Shown: positions 1 to 8,528 of the stretch, piece by piece
How positions within the stretch are numbered: the first letter of the stretch is position 1
Layout of the letters: every line of letters begins with the position of its first letter
Assembly: GCA_020438395.1 (NCBI GenBank)
Contig: JAGQUR010000071.1
Location: 1 to 39,590, forward strand
Direction of reading: 5' to 3'
DNA: 39,590 nucleotides
DNA from: Solirubrobacterales bacterium
Lineage (GTDB): Bacteria; Actinomycetota; Thermoleophilia; Solirubrobacterales; 70-9
Made by a program: the position numbers and the translations under genes
The notes under the pieces: model-generated
The model's database searches: none
What the model saw: the letters and a program-made list of their open reading frames with translations, nothing else
Told to the model about the DNA's origin: nothing

Positions 1-276
1 GCCGACACCAAGTTCGAGTTCGGCAGCTACGCCGGGGCCGAGATCGTGCTCGGCGACGAGGTCCTCACCCCCGACTCCTCCCGCTACTGGCCGGCCGACC
101 AGTACGAGCCCGGCAAGTCGCAGCCTTCCTTCGACAAGCAGTACGTGCGCGACTGGGCCAACGCGGCCGGCTGGGATCACAACCCGCCCGCGCCGGAGCT
201 GCCGGAAGACGTCGTCGCCCAGACCCAGGCCAAGTACCGCGAGGCCTACGAACGGATCACCGGGAGGGAACTTTGA
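1..276 (+). CDS. purC: Phosphoribosylaminoimidazole-succinocarboxamide (SAICAR) synthase, C-terminal end
   Basis: The open frame enters from the left edge and gives the last 91 residues of a SAICAR synthase, which ligates aspartate to CAIR in de novo purine synthesis using ATP. The segments FEFG near the start, [12 protein letters not shown] and the conserved [10 protein letters not shown] near the C-terminus are typical of the family. The N-terminal ATP-binding part lies outside the window. The stop codon overlaps the TTG start of purS (TTGA), so the two genes are probably translationally coupled. It heads a purC-purS-purQ-purL run, and the neighbours support the call strongly. Confidence 0.93.
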   Translation, partial: ADTKFEFGSYAGAEIVLGDEVLTPDSSRYWPADQYEPGKSQPSFDKQYVRDWANAAGWDHNPPAPELPEDVVAQTQAKYREAYERITGREL

Positions 277-503
277 TCCAGGCCCGGGTTCTGATCCGGC
301 CCAAGGAGGGCATCCTCGACGCCCAGGGCAAGGCGGTTGAAGGTGCCCTGCCCGCCCTCGGTTTCTCGGGGATCGAACATGTCCGGATCGGCCGGATCGT
401 CGAACTCCAGGCCGACAGCACCGATCAGCTCGAGGAGCTCTGCGAGAAGCTGCTCGCCAATCCGCTGATCGAGGACTACGAGATCGAGACCATCAGCGGA
501 TGA
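273..503 (+). CDS. purS: FGAM synthase subunit PurS
   Basis: A 76-residue protein of the size and pattern of PurS, the small subunit that bridges PurL and PurQ in the three-part formylglycinamidine ribonucleotide synthase. The N-terminus ([20 protein letters not shown]) matches the family, and residues 35-60 contain the usual RIGRIVEL strand. The start is TTG inside the purC stop (TTGA). Its end overlaps purQ as ATGA. The size, order and overlaps leave little doubt. Confidence 0.95.
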   Translation: MIQARVLIRPKEGILDAQGKAVEGALPALGFSGIEHVRIGRIVELQADSTDQLEELCEKLLANPLIEDYEIETISG

Positions 504-1258
504 AGTGGGGCGTCCTCCAGTTCCCGGGGTCCTGCGACGAGCGGGACGCCCTCAACGCCTGCCAGATCGCCATGACGGCCTTGAGCTTCGGAGGCGGGTC
601 CGGCGAGGCCCCCTCCTCGGCCCGAAACGTCGTCGGGGACCTCACCGGACCCGCCTCTCTACCGCGGCTGGTCTGGCATGAAGAGACTGACCTTTCGGAC
701 CTGGATGGAGTCGTCGTGCCCGGTGGATTCTCCTATGGGGATTACCTGCGGGCCGGGGCCATTGCCCGTTTCTCTCCCGCGATGACTGCGGTGGCTGAAT
801 TCGCGGCCGCCGGTGGTCCGGTGCTGGGGATCTGCAACGGCTTTCAGGTCCTCTGCGAGAGCGGCCTGCTCCCCGGGGCTCTCCTGACCAACGAGAGGAC
901 GCGGTTCATCTGCCGGCAGGGTGACCTCATTGTCGGTGAAGCCGACTCGCCCTTCCTGAGCGGGTACGAGGCGGGCCAGACGATCTCGATTCCCTTCAAG
1001 CATCAGTCCGGCCGTTTCTTCGCCCCGCCCGATCTGCTCGATCAGATCGAGTCGAACAATCAAGTCGCTTTCCGTTACGCCCCTGGCCAGAACCCGAACG
1101 GGTCGCTCAATGACATCGCCGGGGTGACCAACGAGGCAGGCAACGTGATCGGCCTCATGCCCCACCCGGAGCATGCGGTCGAAGGGTTCAGCGGCTCGAC
1201 CGACGGGCTCGGGCTCTTTCAGGGACCTGCGATCGCCGCAGCCGGAGCCGGCTCATGA
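500..1258 (+). CDS. purQ: FGAM synthase glutaminase subunit PurQ, with an unusual internal insertion
   Basis: Class I glutamine amidotransferase that supplies ammonia to PurL. The N-terminal strand is WGVLQFPGSCDERDAL. The nucleophile Cys lies in GICNGFQVL, and the His/Glu pair is in PHPEHAVE near the C-terminus. At 252 residues it is longer than the usual 220-230. Extra residues sit at about 28-56, between the first helix and the strand LVWHEETDL, where relatives run on directly. Most of the insertion is encoded by a near-perfect inverted repeat at 591-657 that keeps the frame. Because both catalytic regions are intact, the enzyme is probably active with a surface loop. ATGA overlaps join it to purS and purL. 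Confidence 0.95.
   Translation: MKWGVLQFPGSCDERDALNACQIAMTALSFGGGSGEAPSSARNVVGDLTGPASLPRLVWHEETDLSDLDGVVVPGGFSYGDYLRAGAIARFSPAMTAVAEFAAAGGPVLGICNGFQVLCESGLLPGALLTNERTRFICRQGDLIVGEADSPFLSGYEAGQTISIPFKHQSGRFFAPPDLLDQIESNNQVAFRYAPGQNPNGSLNDIAGVTNEAGNVIGLMPHPEHAVEGFSGSTDGLGLFQGPAIAAAGAGS
591..657 (-). repeat. Long inverted repeat inside purQ (palindromic element)
   Basis: The arms 591-613 and 635-657 are 23 nt each, complementary at 21 of 23 positions, with a 21-nt loop. The outer 13 pairs are perfect. Both mismatches (604/644 and 609/639) are C-A on the plus strand but become G-U pairs in a minus-strand RNA, which would then form an uninterrupted 23-bp stem. The repeat codes for PurQ residues 31-53, the core of an insertion absent from ordinary PurQ. 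It resembles an in-frame palindromic element. I saw no second copy in this window. Confidence 0.8.
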
Positions 1259-3468
1259 GCGAGCAGAGCGGCCATCGTGCCCTCGGTCTGACCGACCACG
1301 AATTCGACCTGATCTGCGAGAAGGTGGGCCGCGAGCCGAACGGCGTGGAACTCGCCATGTTCTCGCTGCTCTGGTCCGAGCACTGCGCCTACAAGCACTC
1401 CCGCAAGCTGCTGAAGAACCTGCCGACCGAAGGCCCCCGGGTCGTGATGGGGCCGGGCGAGAACGCCGGCGCGGTGGACATCGGCAACGGCTTCTCGGTC
1501 GCCTTCAAGGTCGAATCCCACAACCATCCCTCCGCGGTCGAGCCCTTCCAGGGGGCAGCGACCGGGGTCGGGGGAATCCTCCGCGACGTGATCGCCCTCG
1601 GCGCCCGTCCGATCGCGATTCTCGATTCGCTTCGTTTCGGCGAGCCCGACACCGAACGCACCCACTATCTGGTCGACGGCGTGGTCCGCGGAATCGGTCA
1701 CTACGGGAACTCGATGGGCATCCCGACCGTCGGCGGCGAGATCTACTTCGATCCGCCCTACGAGCAGAACCCGCTGGTCAACGCGATGTGCGTCGGCCTG
1801 GCCCGCACCGACGAGATGGTCCGGGCCGCCGCGGCCGGGGCCGGCAACAAGGTCGTGCTCTTCGGATCACTGACCGGGCGCGACGGAATCGGCGGCGCTT
1901 CGGTGCTCGCCTCGGCCGAACTCGACGAGGGCGACGACGCGAAGCGGCCGACCGTCCAGATCGGCGACCCCTTCGAGGAGTCGAAGCTGCTCGAGTGCTG
2001 CCAGGAGCTGCTGGCCGAGGAGCTCCTGGTCTCGCTGCAGGACCTCGGCGCCGCCGGGCTCACCTCCTCCGCCGGAGAGATGGCCTCGGCCGGCGGCACG
2101 GGTATCGACATCGACGTCGGTCTGGTCCCTCTGCGCGAGGCCGACATGGAGCCGTTCGAAATCATGGTTTCGGAATCGCAGGAGCGGATGCTGGCCGTGG
2201 TCGAGCCCTCGAAGGTCGATGAGGTGCTGGCCCTCTGTACCAAGTGGCAGACCGCTTCCGCGGTTATCGGCGAGGTCACCGACAGCGGAACCTTCCGCAT
2301 CCTGAAGAACGGCGAGACGGTCGGCGAGATCCGGGTCGATGACCTGGTTGACGGCTGCCCGCTCTACGACCTCGATCCCGAGGAACCCGCCGAGTGGACC
2401 TACCCGAACCGCGAGACTCTGCCGGTGGATGCCTCGGCCAGCGACATCGCGCTGGCCCTGCTCGCCGCGCCTTCGATCGCCTCGAAGCGCTGGGCCTTCG
2501 AGCAGTACGACTCGATAGTCGGCTCCCGCACCGCCCATCGGGCCGGCGCCGCCGACGCCGCGGTTTTGAACATTCCGGAATCGAACCGCGCGATCGCGGT
2601 AGCGATCGACGGCAACGGCCGCCGGGTCGCCTGCGACCCCTTCCAGGGAACGATCGAGGCCACGCTCGAATGCGCCGCCAACCTCGCCGTGGTCGGGGCC
2701 GAGCCGCTGGGCGTGACCAACTGCCTCAACTTCGGAAACCCCGAGAAGCCTGGCGTCGCCTGGCAGCTCGGGCGCTCGATCGACGGGCTGGCCGAAGCCT
2801 GCCGCGCGCTGGACGCACCGGTGGTCGGCGGCAACGTCTCGCTCTACAACGAGACCCCGCAGGGTCCGATCTACCCCACCCCGGTGGTCGGCATGGTCGG
2901 AGAGCTGCCCGATCCGGCCCACGCCGCCGGGGAGAACTGGCGCGAAGGCGACTCGATCGCCCTGGTCGGGCCGTTCGATCCGTCACTCGCCGGCTCCGAA
3001 CTCGAGAAGCAGCGCGGCCAGCTCGGCAAGGGGCTGCCCCAGATCGAGATCGCGCCGGTCCGGGAGGCAATCGAACTGGTCCGCGAGGCGGTCCGCTCCG
3101 GCCGGGTCCGCACCGCCACCGATGTGTCTGACGGCGGCATCACGACCGCATTGGCCGAGCTGGCGATCGGCTCCGGCCTCGGCTGCGACGTTCACCTGAC
3201 CGCGGTTCTCGCCAAGCGGGACTGCTCGGCCGAGGACGCCCTCTTCGGCGAGGGCCCGGGAGGTTTCATCCTGGCCGGTGACGAAGCCGAGCTGGAGAAG
3301 CTCGGCGGCCAGGGAGTCGAGTTCGAGGTGATCGGCGAGGTCCGCGGGAACGAGCTGATCGTCACCGCCGCCGACCGCCGGGTCGAGATCCTGGTCGAGG
3401 AAGCCGAAGCGGCATTCGAATCCCTCGAAGACCGCATCGAGTCAGACCAGGCCGGCCTGACGCATTAG
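1255..3468 (+). CDS. purL: FGAM synthase large subunit PurL
   Basis: A 737-residue small-type PurL, the ATP-dependent subunit that converts FGAR to FGAM with ammonia from PurQ. The conserved N-terminal region SEHCAYKHSRKLLK carries the catalytic His. The motifs VESHNHPSAVEPFQGAATG and GARPIA follow, and the second half repeats the AIRS-like fold (DPFQGTIEATLECAANLAVV, VVGGNVSLYNET). The C-terminus includes TDVSDGGI and FGEGPGGFI. The length is normal. It begins in an ATGA overlap with purQ and closes the operon; the next gene starts 38 nt later. Confidence 0.97.
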   Translation: MSEQSGHRALGLTDHEFDLICEKVGREPNGVELAMFSLLWSEHCAYKHSRKLLKNLPTEGPRVVMGPGENAGAVDIGNGFSVAFKVESHNHPSAVEPFQGAATGVGGILRDVIALGARPIAILDSLRFGEPDTERTHYLVDGVVRGIGHYGNSMGIPTVGGEIYFDPPYEQNPLVNAMCVGLARTDEMVRAAAAGAGNKVVLFGSLTGRDGIGGASVLASAELDEGDDAKRPTVQIGDPFEESKLLECCQELLAEELLVSLQDLGAAGLTSSAGEMASAGGTGIDIDVGLVPLREADMEPFEIMVSESQERMLAVVEPSKVDEVLALCTKWQTASAVIGEVTDSGTFRILKNGETVGEIRVDDLVDGCPLYDLDPEEPAEWTYPNRETLPVDASASDIALALLAAPSIASKRWAFEQYDSIVGSRTAHRAGAADAAVLNIPESNRAIAVAIDGNGRRVACDPFQGTIEATLECAANLAVVGAEPLGVTNCLNFGNPEKPGVAWQLGRSIDGLAEACRALDAPVVGGNVSLYNETPQGPIYPTPVVGMVGELPDPAHAAGENWREGDSIALVGPFDPSLAGSELEKQRGQLGKGLPQIEIAPVREAIELVREAVRSGRVRTATDVSDGGITTALAELAIGSGLGCDVHLTAVLAKRDCSAEDALFGEGPGGFILAGDEAELEKLGGQGVEFEVIGEVRGNELIVTAADRRVEILVEEAEAAFESLEDRIESDQAGLTH

Positions 3469-3506
3469 GGGCCGGACAGGGTCAACCCGATAGCTTTGCT
3501 GGGGAC

Positions 3507-5378
3507 TTGGCCCGGCCTCCGCACGATCCCGACACAACCGAGAGCAGACGTGATCTTGCGGCGCAGGTCGCGAAGCCGATGCGCCAGTTTCTGGCGACCG
3601 AATCGGGTAGCGCCGGACTTCTGCTCCTCGCCGCCGTGGCAGCACTGGTCTGGTCGAACGCCCCCTTCGCCGACACCTACGACAGCTTCTGGGGCACCTC
3701 CGTCTCGATCAACATCGGTGACTTCTCGATCGCCCACGACCTGAGGTTCTGGATCGACGAGGGGCTGATGGCGTTGTTCTTCTTCGTGATCGGCATGGAG
3801 GTCAGGCGCGAGATGGCGATGGGCGAGCTGACCGACCGCAAACGGGTTCTGGCCGCTCTGCTCGGCGGGATCGGGGGCATGGTCGCGCCGGCCCTGATCT
3901 ACCTCGCGATCAACTCCGGCTCCGGTCACGAGCACGGATGGGGCGTGGTCATTGCCACCGACACGGCCTTCGTGCTCGGGGCCCTGGCCCTGGTCGGCCC
4001 GAGATTCCCGACCCAGCTCCGGGTCTTCCTGCTTACCCTCGCAATCGTCGATGACATCGTCGCGATCACCGTCCTCGGCCTCTTCTACTCGGAGTCGCTC
4101 GACTCCACCGCGCTCGCCATCTGCGTGGCGGCGCTGGTGCTGATCTGGCTGTTCCCCCGGATCAAGGTCTGGCGTTCGGGCGCGTACCTGGTCGCCGGCA
4201 CGGTCGCGGTGGTGGCGGCGATGGAATCCGGCTTCCACGCCACCCTGGCCGGGATGATCGCCGGGCTCCTCGTCGCCGCCTACCCGCCGCAGCCCAAGAA
4301 AGTCGAAAAGGCGGCCAGCCGGGTCCGCGCCTTTCGCCAGTCACCGCTGCCGGAGGTCGCCCGGTCGGCGAACCTCAGCGTGGCTCAGGCCCTCTCCCCG
4401 AACGAACGGTTCCAGACGGTCCTGCACCCGATCACCAGCTTCATGGTCGTCCCGCTCTTCGCCCTCGCGAACGCCGGCGTGGACCTCCGGGGAGGTGTGC
4501 TCGGGGACGCACTCGGTTCGACGCTGACCTGGGGAGTGGTCGCGGGACTCGTCGTGGGCAAGTGCCTGGGCATCACCACCGGGGTGGTCACTGCGCTCAG
4601 GACCGGGGTCGGTCACCTGCCCACCGGGATCGGCAAGGGCCAGACGGTCGGCGGCGCCGCACTTTCCGGCATCGGCTTCACCGTCTCGCTCCTGATCGCG
4701 CGACTGGCCTTCGATGACGTGGAGACCCAGGACCACGCCGTGGTCGGCATCTTCCTGGCCTCGATCATCGCCGTCGGCCTGGCCTGGGCGATCTTCAAGC
4801 TGGCCGCAGTCTTCCGCGGGGAGGTCAGCGCCGGACTGCCGACCAAACTCGACCATCCGGTCGATCTTGAAAGGGACCACTACCTCGGACCCACGGATGC
4901 TCCCTTCGTGCTGGTCGAATACGGCGACTACGAATGCCCCTTCTGCGGCAAGGCGACCGGGATGATCCGCGAACTGCGCGAACGGATGGGCGACCAGCTT
5001 CTCTACGTTTACCGGCACCTTGCCCTGGTCGATGTTCACCCGCATGCCGAACTGGCCGCCGAGTCAGCCGAGGCCGCCGGCGAGCAGGGAAAGTTCTGGG
5101 AGATGCACGTCGAGCTCTACGACCATCAGGGCGACCTCGACATCGAAGACCTGATCGGTTACGCGGCGAAGCTCGGGCTCGACGTGGACCGGTTCGTCGA
5201 GGATGTCCAGGCCGGCAAGCTGTCCCGACGGGTGCAGGAGGATGCCGCCTCGGGAGACGCTTCAGGGGCTCACGGAACCCCGACCTTCTTCGTCAACGGC
5301 GTCCGGCACACCGGGGCCTACGACGCGGTCAGCCTGGCCGAAGAACTCCGCAGCGGCCTGCTCTCCGCCACCCCCTAG
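3507..5378 (+). CDS. nhaA: Na+/H+ antiporter NhaA fused to a C-terminal DsbA-like thioredoxin domain
   Basis: Residues about 25-440 are an NhaA-type antiporter with about a dozen membrane segments. The two adjacent aspartates of the transport site are Asp182-Asp183 (AIVDDIVAI), and FFFVIGMEVRREMA is typical. Residues about 450-620 form a DsbA-family domain: GPTDAPFVLVEYGDYECPFC carries the redox pair Cys477/Cys480, and GTPTFFVNG the cis-proline loop. Such fusions are known in actinobacteria; the redox domain may act on cell-envelope proteins or on the transporter, which is inference. The start used is TTG with a weak GGGGAC upstream; an in-frame ATG at 3579 (MRQFLATESG) is an alternative. A possible -10 (TAGCTT) is at 3491-3496. 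Confidence 0.93.
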   Translation: MARPPHDPDTTESRRDLAAQVAKPMRQFLATESGSAGLLLLAAVAALVWSNAPFADTYDSFWGTSVSINIGDFSIAHDLRFWIDEGLMALFFFVIGMEVRREMAMGELTDRKRVLAALLGGIGGMVAPALIYLAINSGSGHEHGWGVVIATDTAFVLGALALVGPRFPTQLRVFLLTLAIVDDIVAITVLGLFYSESLDSTALAICVAALVLIWLFPRIKVWRSGAYLVAGTVAVVAAMESGFHATLAGMIAGLLVAAYPPQPKKVEKAASRVRAFRQSPLPEVARSANLSVAQALSPNERFQTVLHPITSFMVVPLFALANAGVDLRGGVLGDALGSTLTWGVVAGLVVGKCLGITTGVVTALRTGVGHLPTGIGKGQTVGGAALSGIGFTVSLLIARLAFDDVETQDHAVVGIFLASIIAVGLAWAIFKLAAVFRGEVSAGLPTKLDHPVDLERDHYLGPTDAPFVLVEYGDYECPFCGKATGMIRELRERMGDQLLYVYRHLALVDVHPHAELAAESAEAAGEQGKFWEMHVELYDHQGDLDIEDLIGYAAKLGLDVDRFVEDVQAGKLSRRVQEDAASGDASGAHGTPTFFVNGVRHTGAYDAVSLAEELRSGLLSATP

Positions 5379-5447
5379 CCACAGCCCCCCGGATGTGTTA
5401 GGTCTAGGTAGTCCAGGAGGGTTCCGCTAGGCCGGAGGGCAGCCGTC

Positions 5448-7355
5448 GTGAATTACAGAATTCGTTTCTTTCTTCGTCTCATCCCGATCGCCGCATCGTT
5501 GATGCTGCTCGGGCCTGCCGGCCAGGCGCTCGCCGCGCCGGCCAATGACAATTTCGCGAACGCCCAGGCGCTGACCGGCACATTGCCGATCACGGTCACC
5601 GGCAACAACATCGGCGCCACCGCCGAACCGGGTGAGCCGGACACCTACTCGATCCCGCCCTTGTCATCGGTCTGGTTCAAGTGGGTCGCACCGGCCGAAA
5701 CCGACGCCGTGCTTGATTTCTGCCACGCGAACTTCAGTGGTGGCAACGAGAATGACTCACCGGTCATGGCCATCCGCAGCGGCGTGACCCTGGGCACCCT
5801 CGTCTCCGTCAAGGAGACCAACGGACCCTGCTCCCTGAGATTCCACGCAAACGCGGGGGTCACCTACAACTTTCAGATCGACTGGTACGACAAGGAGGGC
5901 ACGTTTGACCTGACCCTGCGGAAACTCACTCCGCCCGCCAACGACAACTTCGCCACCCCGACCAACATCGGCCCGGCCTTGCCGATCGAGGCGAACGGGA
6001 CCACGGTCGATTCGAACTGGGAGGCGGGTGAACCGGGGACGCTCGGTGGATCAAGCAATTCACGATCGGTCTGGTTTCGCTGGACCGCGCCTGCCACCGA
6101 GCGGGTGCGGCTGGAAGCATGCGAGGCGGAACTGGTCGACGGATCGCTGAACGAGGTCGCTGCCATCTACACAGGGGCAACCCTGGGCACTCTGGTGGAA
6201 GTCGCCAAGAACACCTCCAACGACTGTGCGGTCGACTTCCCGGTAGTCGCTGGAACCACTTACAGGATCGCGGTGAGCGGCCACTTCGGGGGCGAATTCA
6301 CATTCGTATTGCGCCTGAAATCGGCACCGCCTCCGACCAACGACAACTTCGCCAACGCCCAGGTAGTCGGGCCGAACCTGCCGGTCAAGGTCTCTGGCAA
6401 CAACGATTTCGCCACCGAGGAAATCGGAGAACCGAACCACGGGGGTTACCCCGACACCAGCAGGTCGGTCTGGTACAGCTGGACTGCTCCGGTCAGCGGA
6501 AGGATCAGGGTCAAGGCCTGCAGCCCCGACGCCTCCTTCTTCGTCGGGGTTTACACCGGAAACACATTCGGAACCCTGACCGACACGAGCGAGTATTTCT
6601 ACTACGCGCAATGCAGCCGCTTCTTTGATGCGGTGGCCGGAACCACCTACCGGTTCGCCGTGGCAGGGGCTCCGTTCGCCGGCACGCACGGCCCGTTCAC
6701 CTTCGAACTCCGGCAGGTGGCGATCCCCGGCAACGATGCCTTCACCTCGGCGATCGACCTGGGCAACGGCGTTTCCATCACGAGAACCGGGACGACCGTC
6801 GACGCCACGACCGAGGACTACGAGCCCAACCACACCGGCGGCTACGGCGGGGGCTTCGGCGGCTCGGTCTGGTATCGCTGGAAGGCCCCGAACGACAAGC
6901 CGGTGATCCTCCAGGCCTGCTCACAGACCGAGGCGAACATCATCGCCGTCTACCGGAACAACCCCGAGAGCGACCAGACCGCGCCGGGGAACCTGTCCCT
7001 GCTCGACAGCGACTCGACCGACTGCCTGGGCGGAACCAAGGGCGGCCGGCTGGCGATCGCCCCCGTCAAGGGGACCCTCTACTTCATTGCCGTAGTGGCT
7101 GCCTTGTCTGATTACGAGTCGGACTTCAACCTGAAGATCCAGGGGATCCCGACCAGCACCAAGTCGGCCTTCAACCTGAAGAAGGCGATCGCCAAGTGCA
7201 GGAAGATCAAGGGCAAGAACGCCAAGGCGAAGCGCAAGCGCGCCAACTGCATCAAGGCCGCCCGCAAGAAGGCCGCGATCATCAAGTGCAAGAAGATCAA
7301 GAACGCAAAGTCGCGGAACAAATGCATCAAGAAGGCCCGTAAGCGGTACCGCTAG
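5448..7355 (+). CDS. Secreted protein with four tandem repeats and a Lys/Cys-rich tail
   Basis: Predicted 635-residue exported protein of unknown function. It has an N-terminal signal peptide (cleavage likely near QALAAP, residues 26-31) and four repeats of about 130 residues starting near 31, 162, 295 and 426. Each repeat opens with a version of ANDNFANAQ and contains SVWFKWVAPA or similar, then a Cys pair and a strand-rich end, suggesting beta-sandwich modules. The last 60 residues are very rich in Lys and Arg with regularly placed Cys (for example KCRKIKGKNAKAKRKRANC), which could bind anionic wall polymers. The start is GTG with GGAGGG about 9 nt upstream. It converges on the collagen-like gene. 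Confidence 0.85.
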   Translation: MNYRIRFFLRLIPIAASLMLLGPAGQALAAPANDNFANAQALTGTLPITVTGNNIGATAEPGEPDTYSIPPLSSVWFKWVAPAETDAVLDFCHANFSGGNENDSPVMAIRSGVTLGTLVSVKETNGPCSLRFHANAGVTYNFQIDWYDKEGTFDLTLRKLTPPANDNFATPTNIGPALPIEANGTTVDSNWEAGEPGTLGGSSNSRSVWFRWTAPATERVRLEACEAELVDGSLNEVAAIYTGATLGTLVEVAKNTSNDCAVDFPVVAGTTYRIAVSGHFGGEFTFVLRLKSAPPPTNDNFANAQVVGPNLPVKVSGNNDFATEEIGEPNHGGYPDTSRSVWYSWTAPVSGRIRVKACSPDASFFVGVYTGNTFGTLTDTSEYFYYAQCSRFFDAVAGTTYRFAVAGAPFAGTHGPFTFELRQVAIPGNDAFTSAIDLGNGVSITRTGTTVDATTEDYEPNHTGGYGGGFGGSVWYRWKAPNDKPVILQACSQTEANIIAVYRNNPESDQTAPGNLSLLDSDSTDCLGGTKGGRLAIAPVKGTLYFIAVVAALSDYESDFNLKIQGIPTSTKSAFNLKKAIAKCRKIKGKNAKAKRKRANCIKAARKKAAIIKCKKIKNAKSRNKCIKKARKRYR

Positions 7356-7399
7356 AAGACAGAACGGACCAGAGATCAGGTTTCCAGGCGAATCGGGCC

Positions 7400-8371
7400 C
7401 TAGGGGGCCGGAAGCTCGGTGATCTTCAGATCACCGTAAGTGTCGTAATCGATGCCATCCTGCTTGATGACCTGAATCACGACCTCGTCGTCACTGCTCA
7501 GTTGCTGGAGGGATTCACCCGACACCTGTGCCGTCTGGAGCGGAACCAGCATGGTGAGCAGGGTGAGATCCGTGTTGAAGAGGGGGAAGTCCTGAATGTC
7601 CTCACCAAGGCCGTTCACTTCGGTGATCAGAACGGGTGGCTGGCCACCGGTCGCGGTCACCGCCGAGGCCGGCCCGGTGGTGATTTCGGGCTCGATCAGG
7701 TAATAGCCGGAGTGCGGGGCCGTGAAGGTTCCGGACGACGCATCGAAGGTACCCGAGGGGTCGTACTCGTCGGTCCAGCCGGTCACCGTGTTGACCGAGT
7801 CGTTCATCACCTGGGGAGAACTCGAGGGAATCGACGCGAAGACCATGGGCAGGGCTCCCGTGAGCCCGGTGGCTCCGGTCGGACCGATCAGTCCCGTGAG
7901 CCCGGTCGGCCCCGTCGGTCCGATCTCGCCGATCAGTCCTGTGACACCCGTCGGTCCGGTTATCCCGATCGGGCCGGTCGGGCCGATCAGGCCCTGAATT
8001 CCCGTGGCACCGGTTGGTCCCGGGACGCCCGGCAGGCCGATCGCCCCTGTCGCACCAGTGGTCCCCGTCGGGCCGATCGGGCCGGTTGACCCAAGGGGTC
8101 CGATTGGTCCGGTCGTTCCCTTCGCTCCGGTCGCACCCTTCGGACCGGTCTTGCCGATGGTCATGGTCTGGCAGATGATCCTGACCGCCTTCTTGCGCTT
8201 CCTCTTCGGAACTCGCTTCTTGAAGGTGAAGACCGAGGTGATGGCCCGCTGGCACTGCCGCTGCTTCTTGGTGGCCGCACCGGAATCCGCCGGCATGGCG
8301 AGCAGCGCCACGGCCAGCAGAGCCGTCAAGGCGATGAATCCCGATCCCCTGATTCCCCTGGACTTGACCAC
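7400..8371 (-). CDS. Secreted collagen-like protein with C1q/BclA-like C-terminal domain
   Basis: A 323-residue surface protein of unknown role. A signal peptide ([20 protein letters not shown]) is followed by a basic segment with two Cys (KKQRQC and RIICQ), then 34 uninterrupted Gly-X-Y triplets starting at [10 protein letters not shown], rich in Thr and Pro as in bacterial collagens. The last 150 residues (from VFASIPSSS, with [15 protein letters not shown]) resemble the C1q/TNF-like trimer head of BclA-type filaments. It is likely a trimeric extracellular fibre. The start is GTG; a -10 box six bases upstream suggests a leaderless mRNA. Confidence 0.87.
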   Translation of the reverse strand: MVKSRGIRGSGFIALTALLAVALLAMPADSGAATKKQRQCQRAITSVFTFKKRVPKRKRKKAVRIICQTMTIGKTGPKGATGAKGTTGPIGPLGSTGPIGPTGTTGATGAIGLPGVPGPTGATGIQGLIGPTGPIGITGPTGVTGLIGEIGPTGPTGLTGLIGPTGATGLTGALPMVFASIPSSSPQVMNDSVNTVTGWTDEYDPSGTFDASSGTFTAPHSGYYLIEPEITTGPASAVTATGGQPPVLITEVNGLGEDIQDFPLFNTDLTLLTMLVPLQTAQVSGESLQQLSSDDEVVIQVIKQDGIDYDTYGDLKITELPAP

Positions 8372-8377
8372 GGGGCA

Positions 8378-8383
8378 ACTCTA
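8378..8383 (-). promoter_or_regulatory. Putative -10 box (TAGAGT) of the collagen-like gene
   Basis: TAGAGT fits the actinobacterial TAnnnT pattern and ends six bases before the GTG start. Transcription would begin at or next to the start codon. No clear -35 hexamer was seen. Confidence 0.45.
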
Positions 8384-8528
8384 CTGCGGATCGCCTGACG
8401 GATGTGAACCTCGCGATTTGCGGCCATTTTTCGCCGAAATTGGCGGCTCGCGGGGGTGCGCTGCTACTCTGCCAATGCAGGCAGACCGCCTGCGAATTTG
8501 TCCTTTTCCATCCTTGGTGGCCTGACCT

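Noticed and set aside
1867-2922. A 351-residue minus-strand frame inside purL
   Set aside because: It has biased Arg/Gly/Asp composition and no motifs; purL in the opposite strand is complete and conserved.
7860-8150. Regular short repeats that look like an array
   Set aside because: They are Gly-X-Y codons of the collagen-like protein, with nine-base periodicity and no constant repeat/spacer structure, so not a CRISPR.
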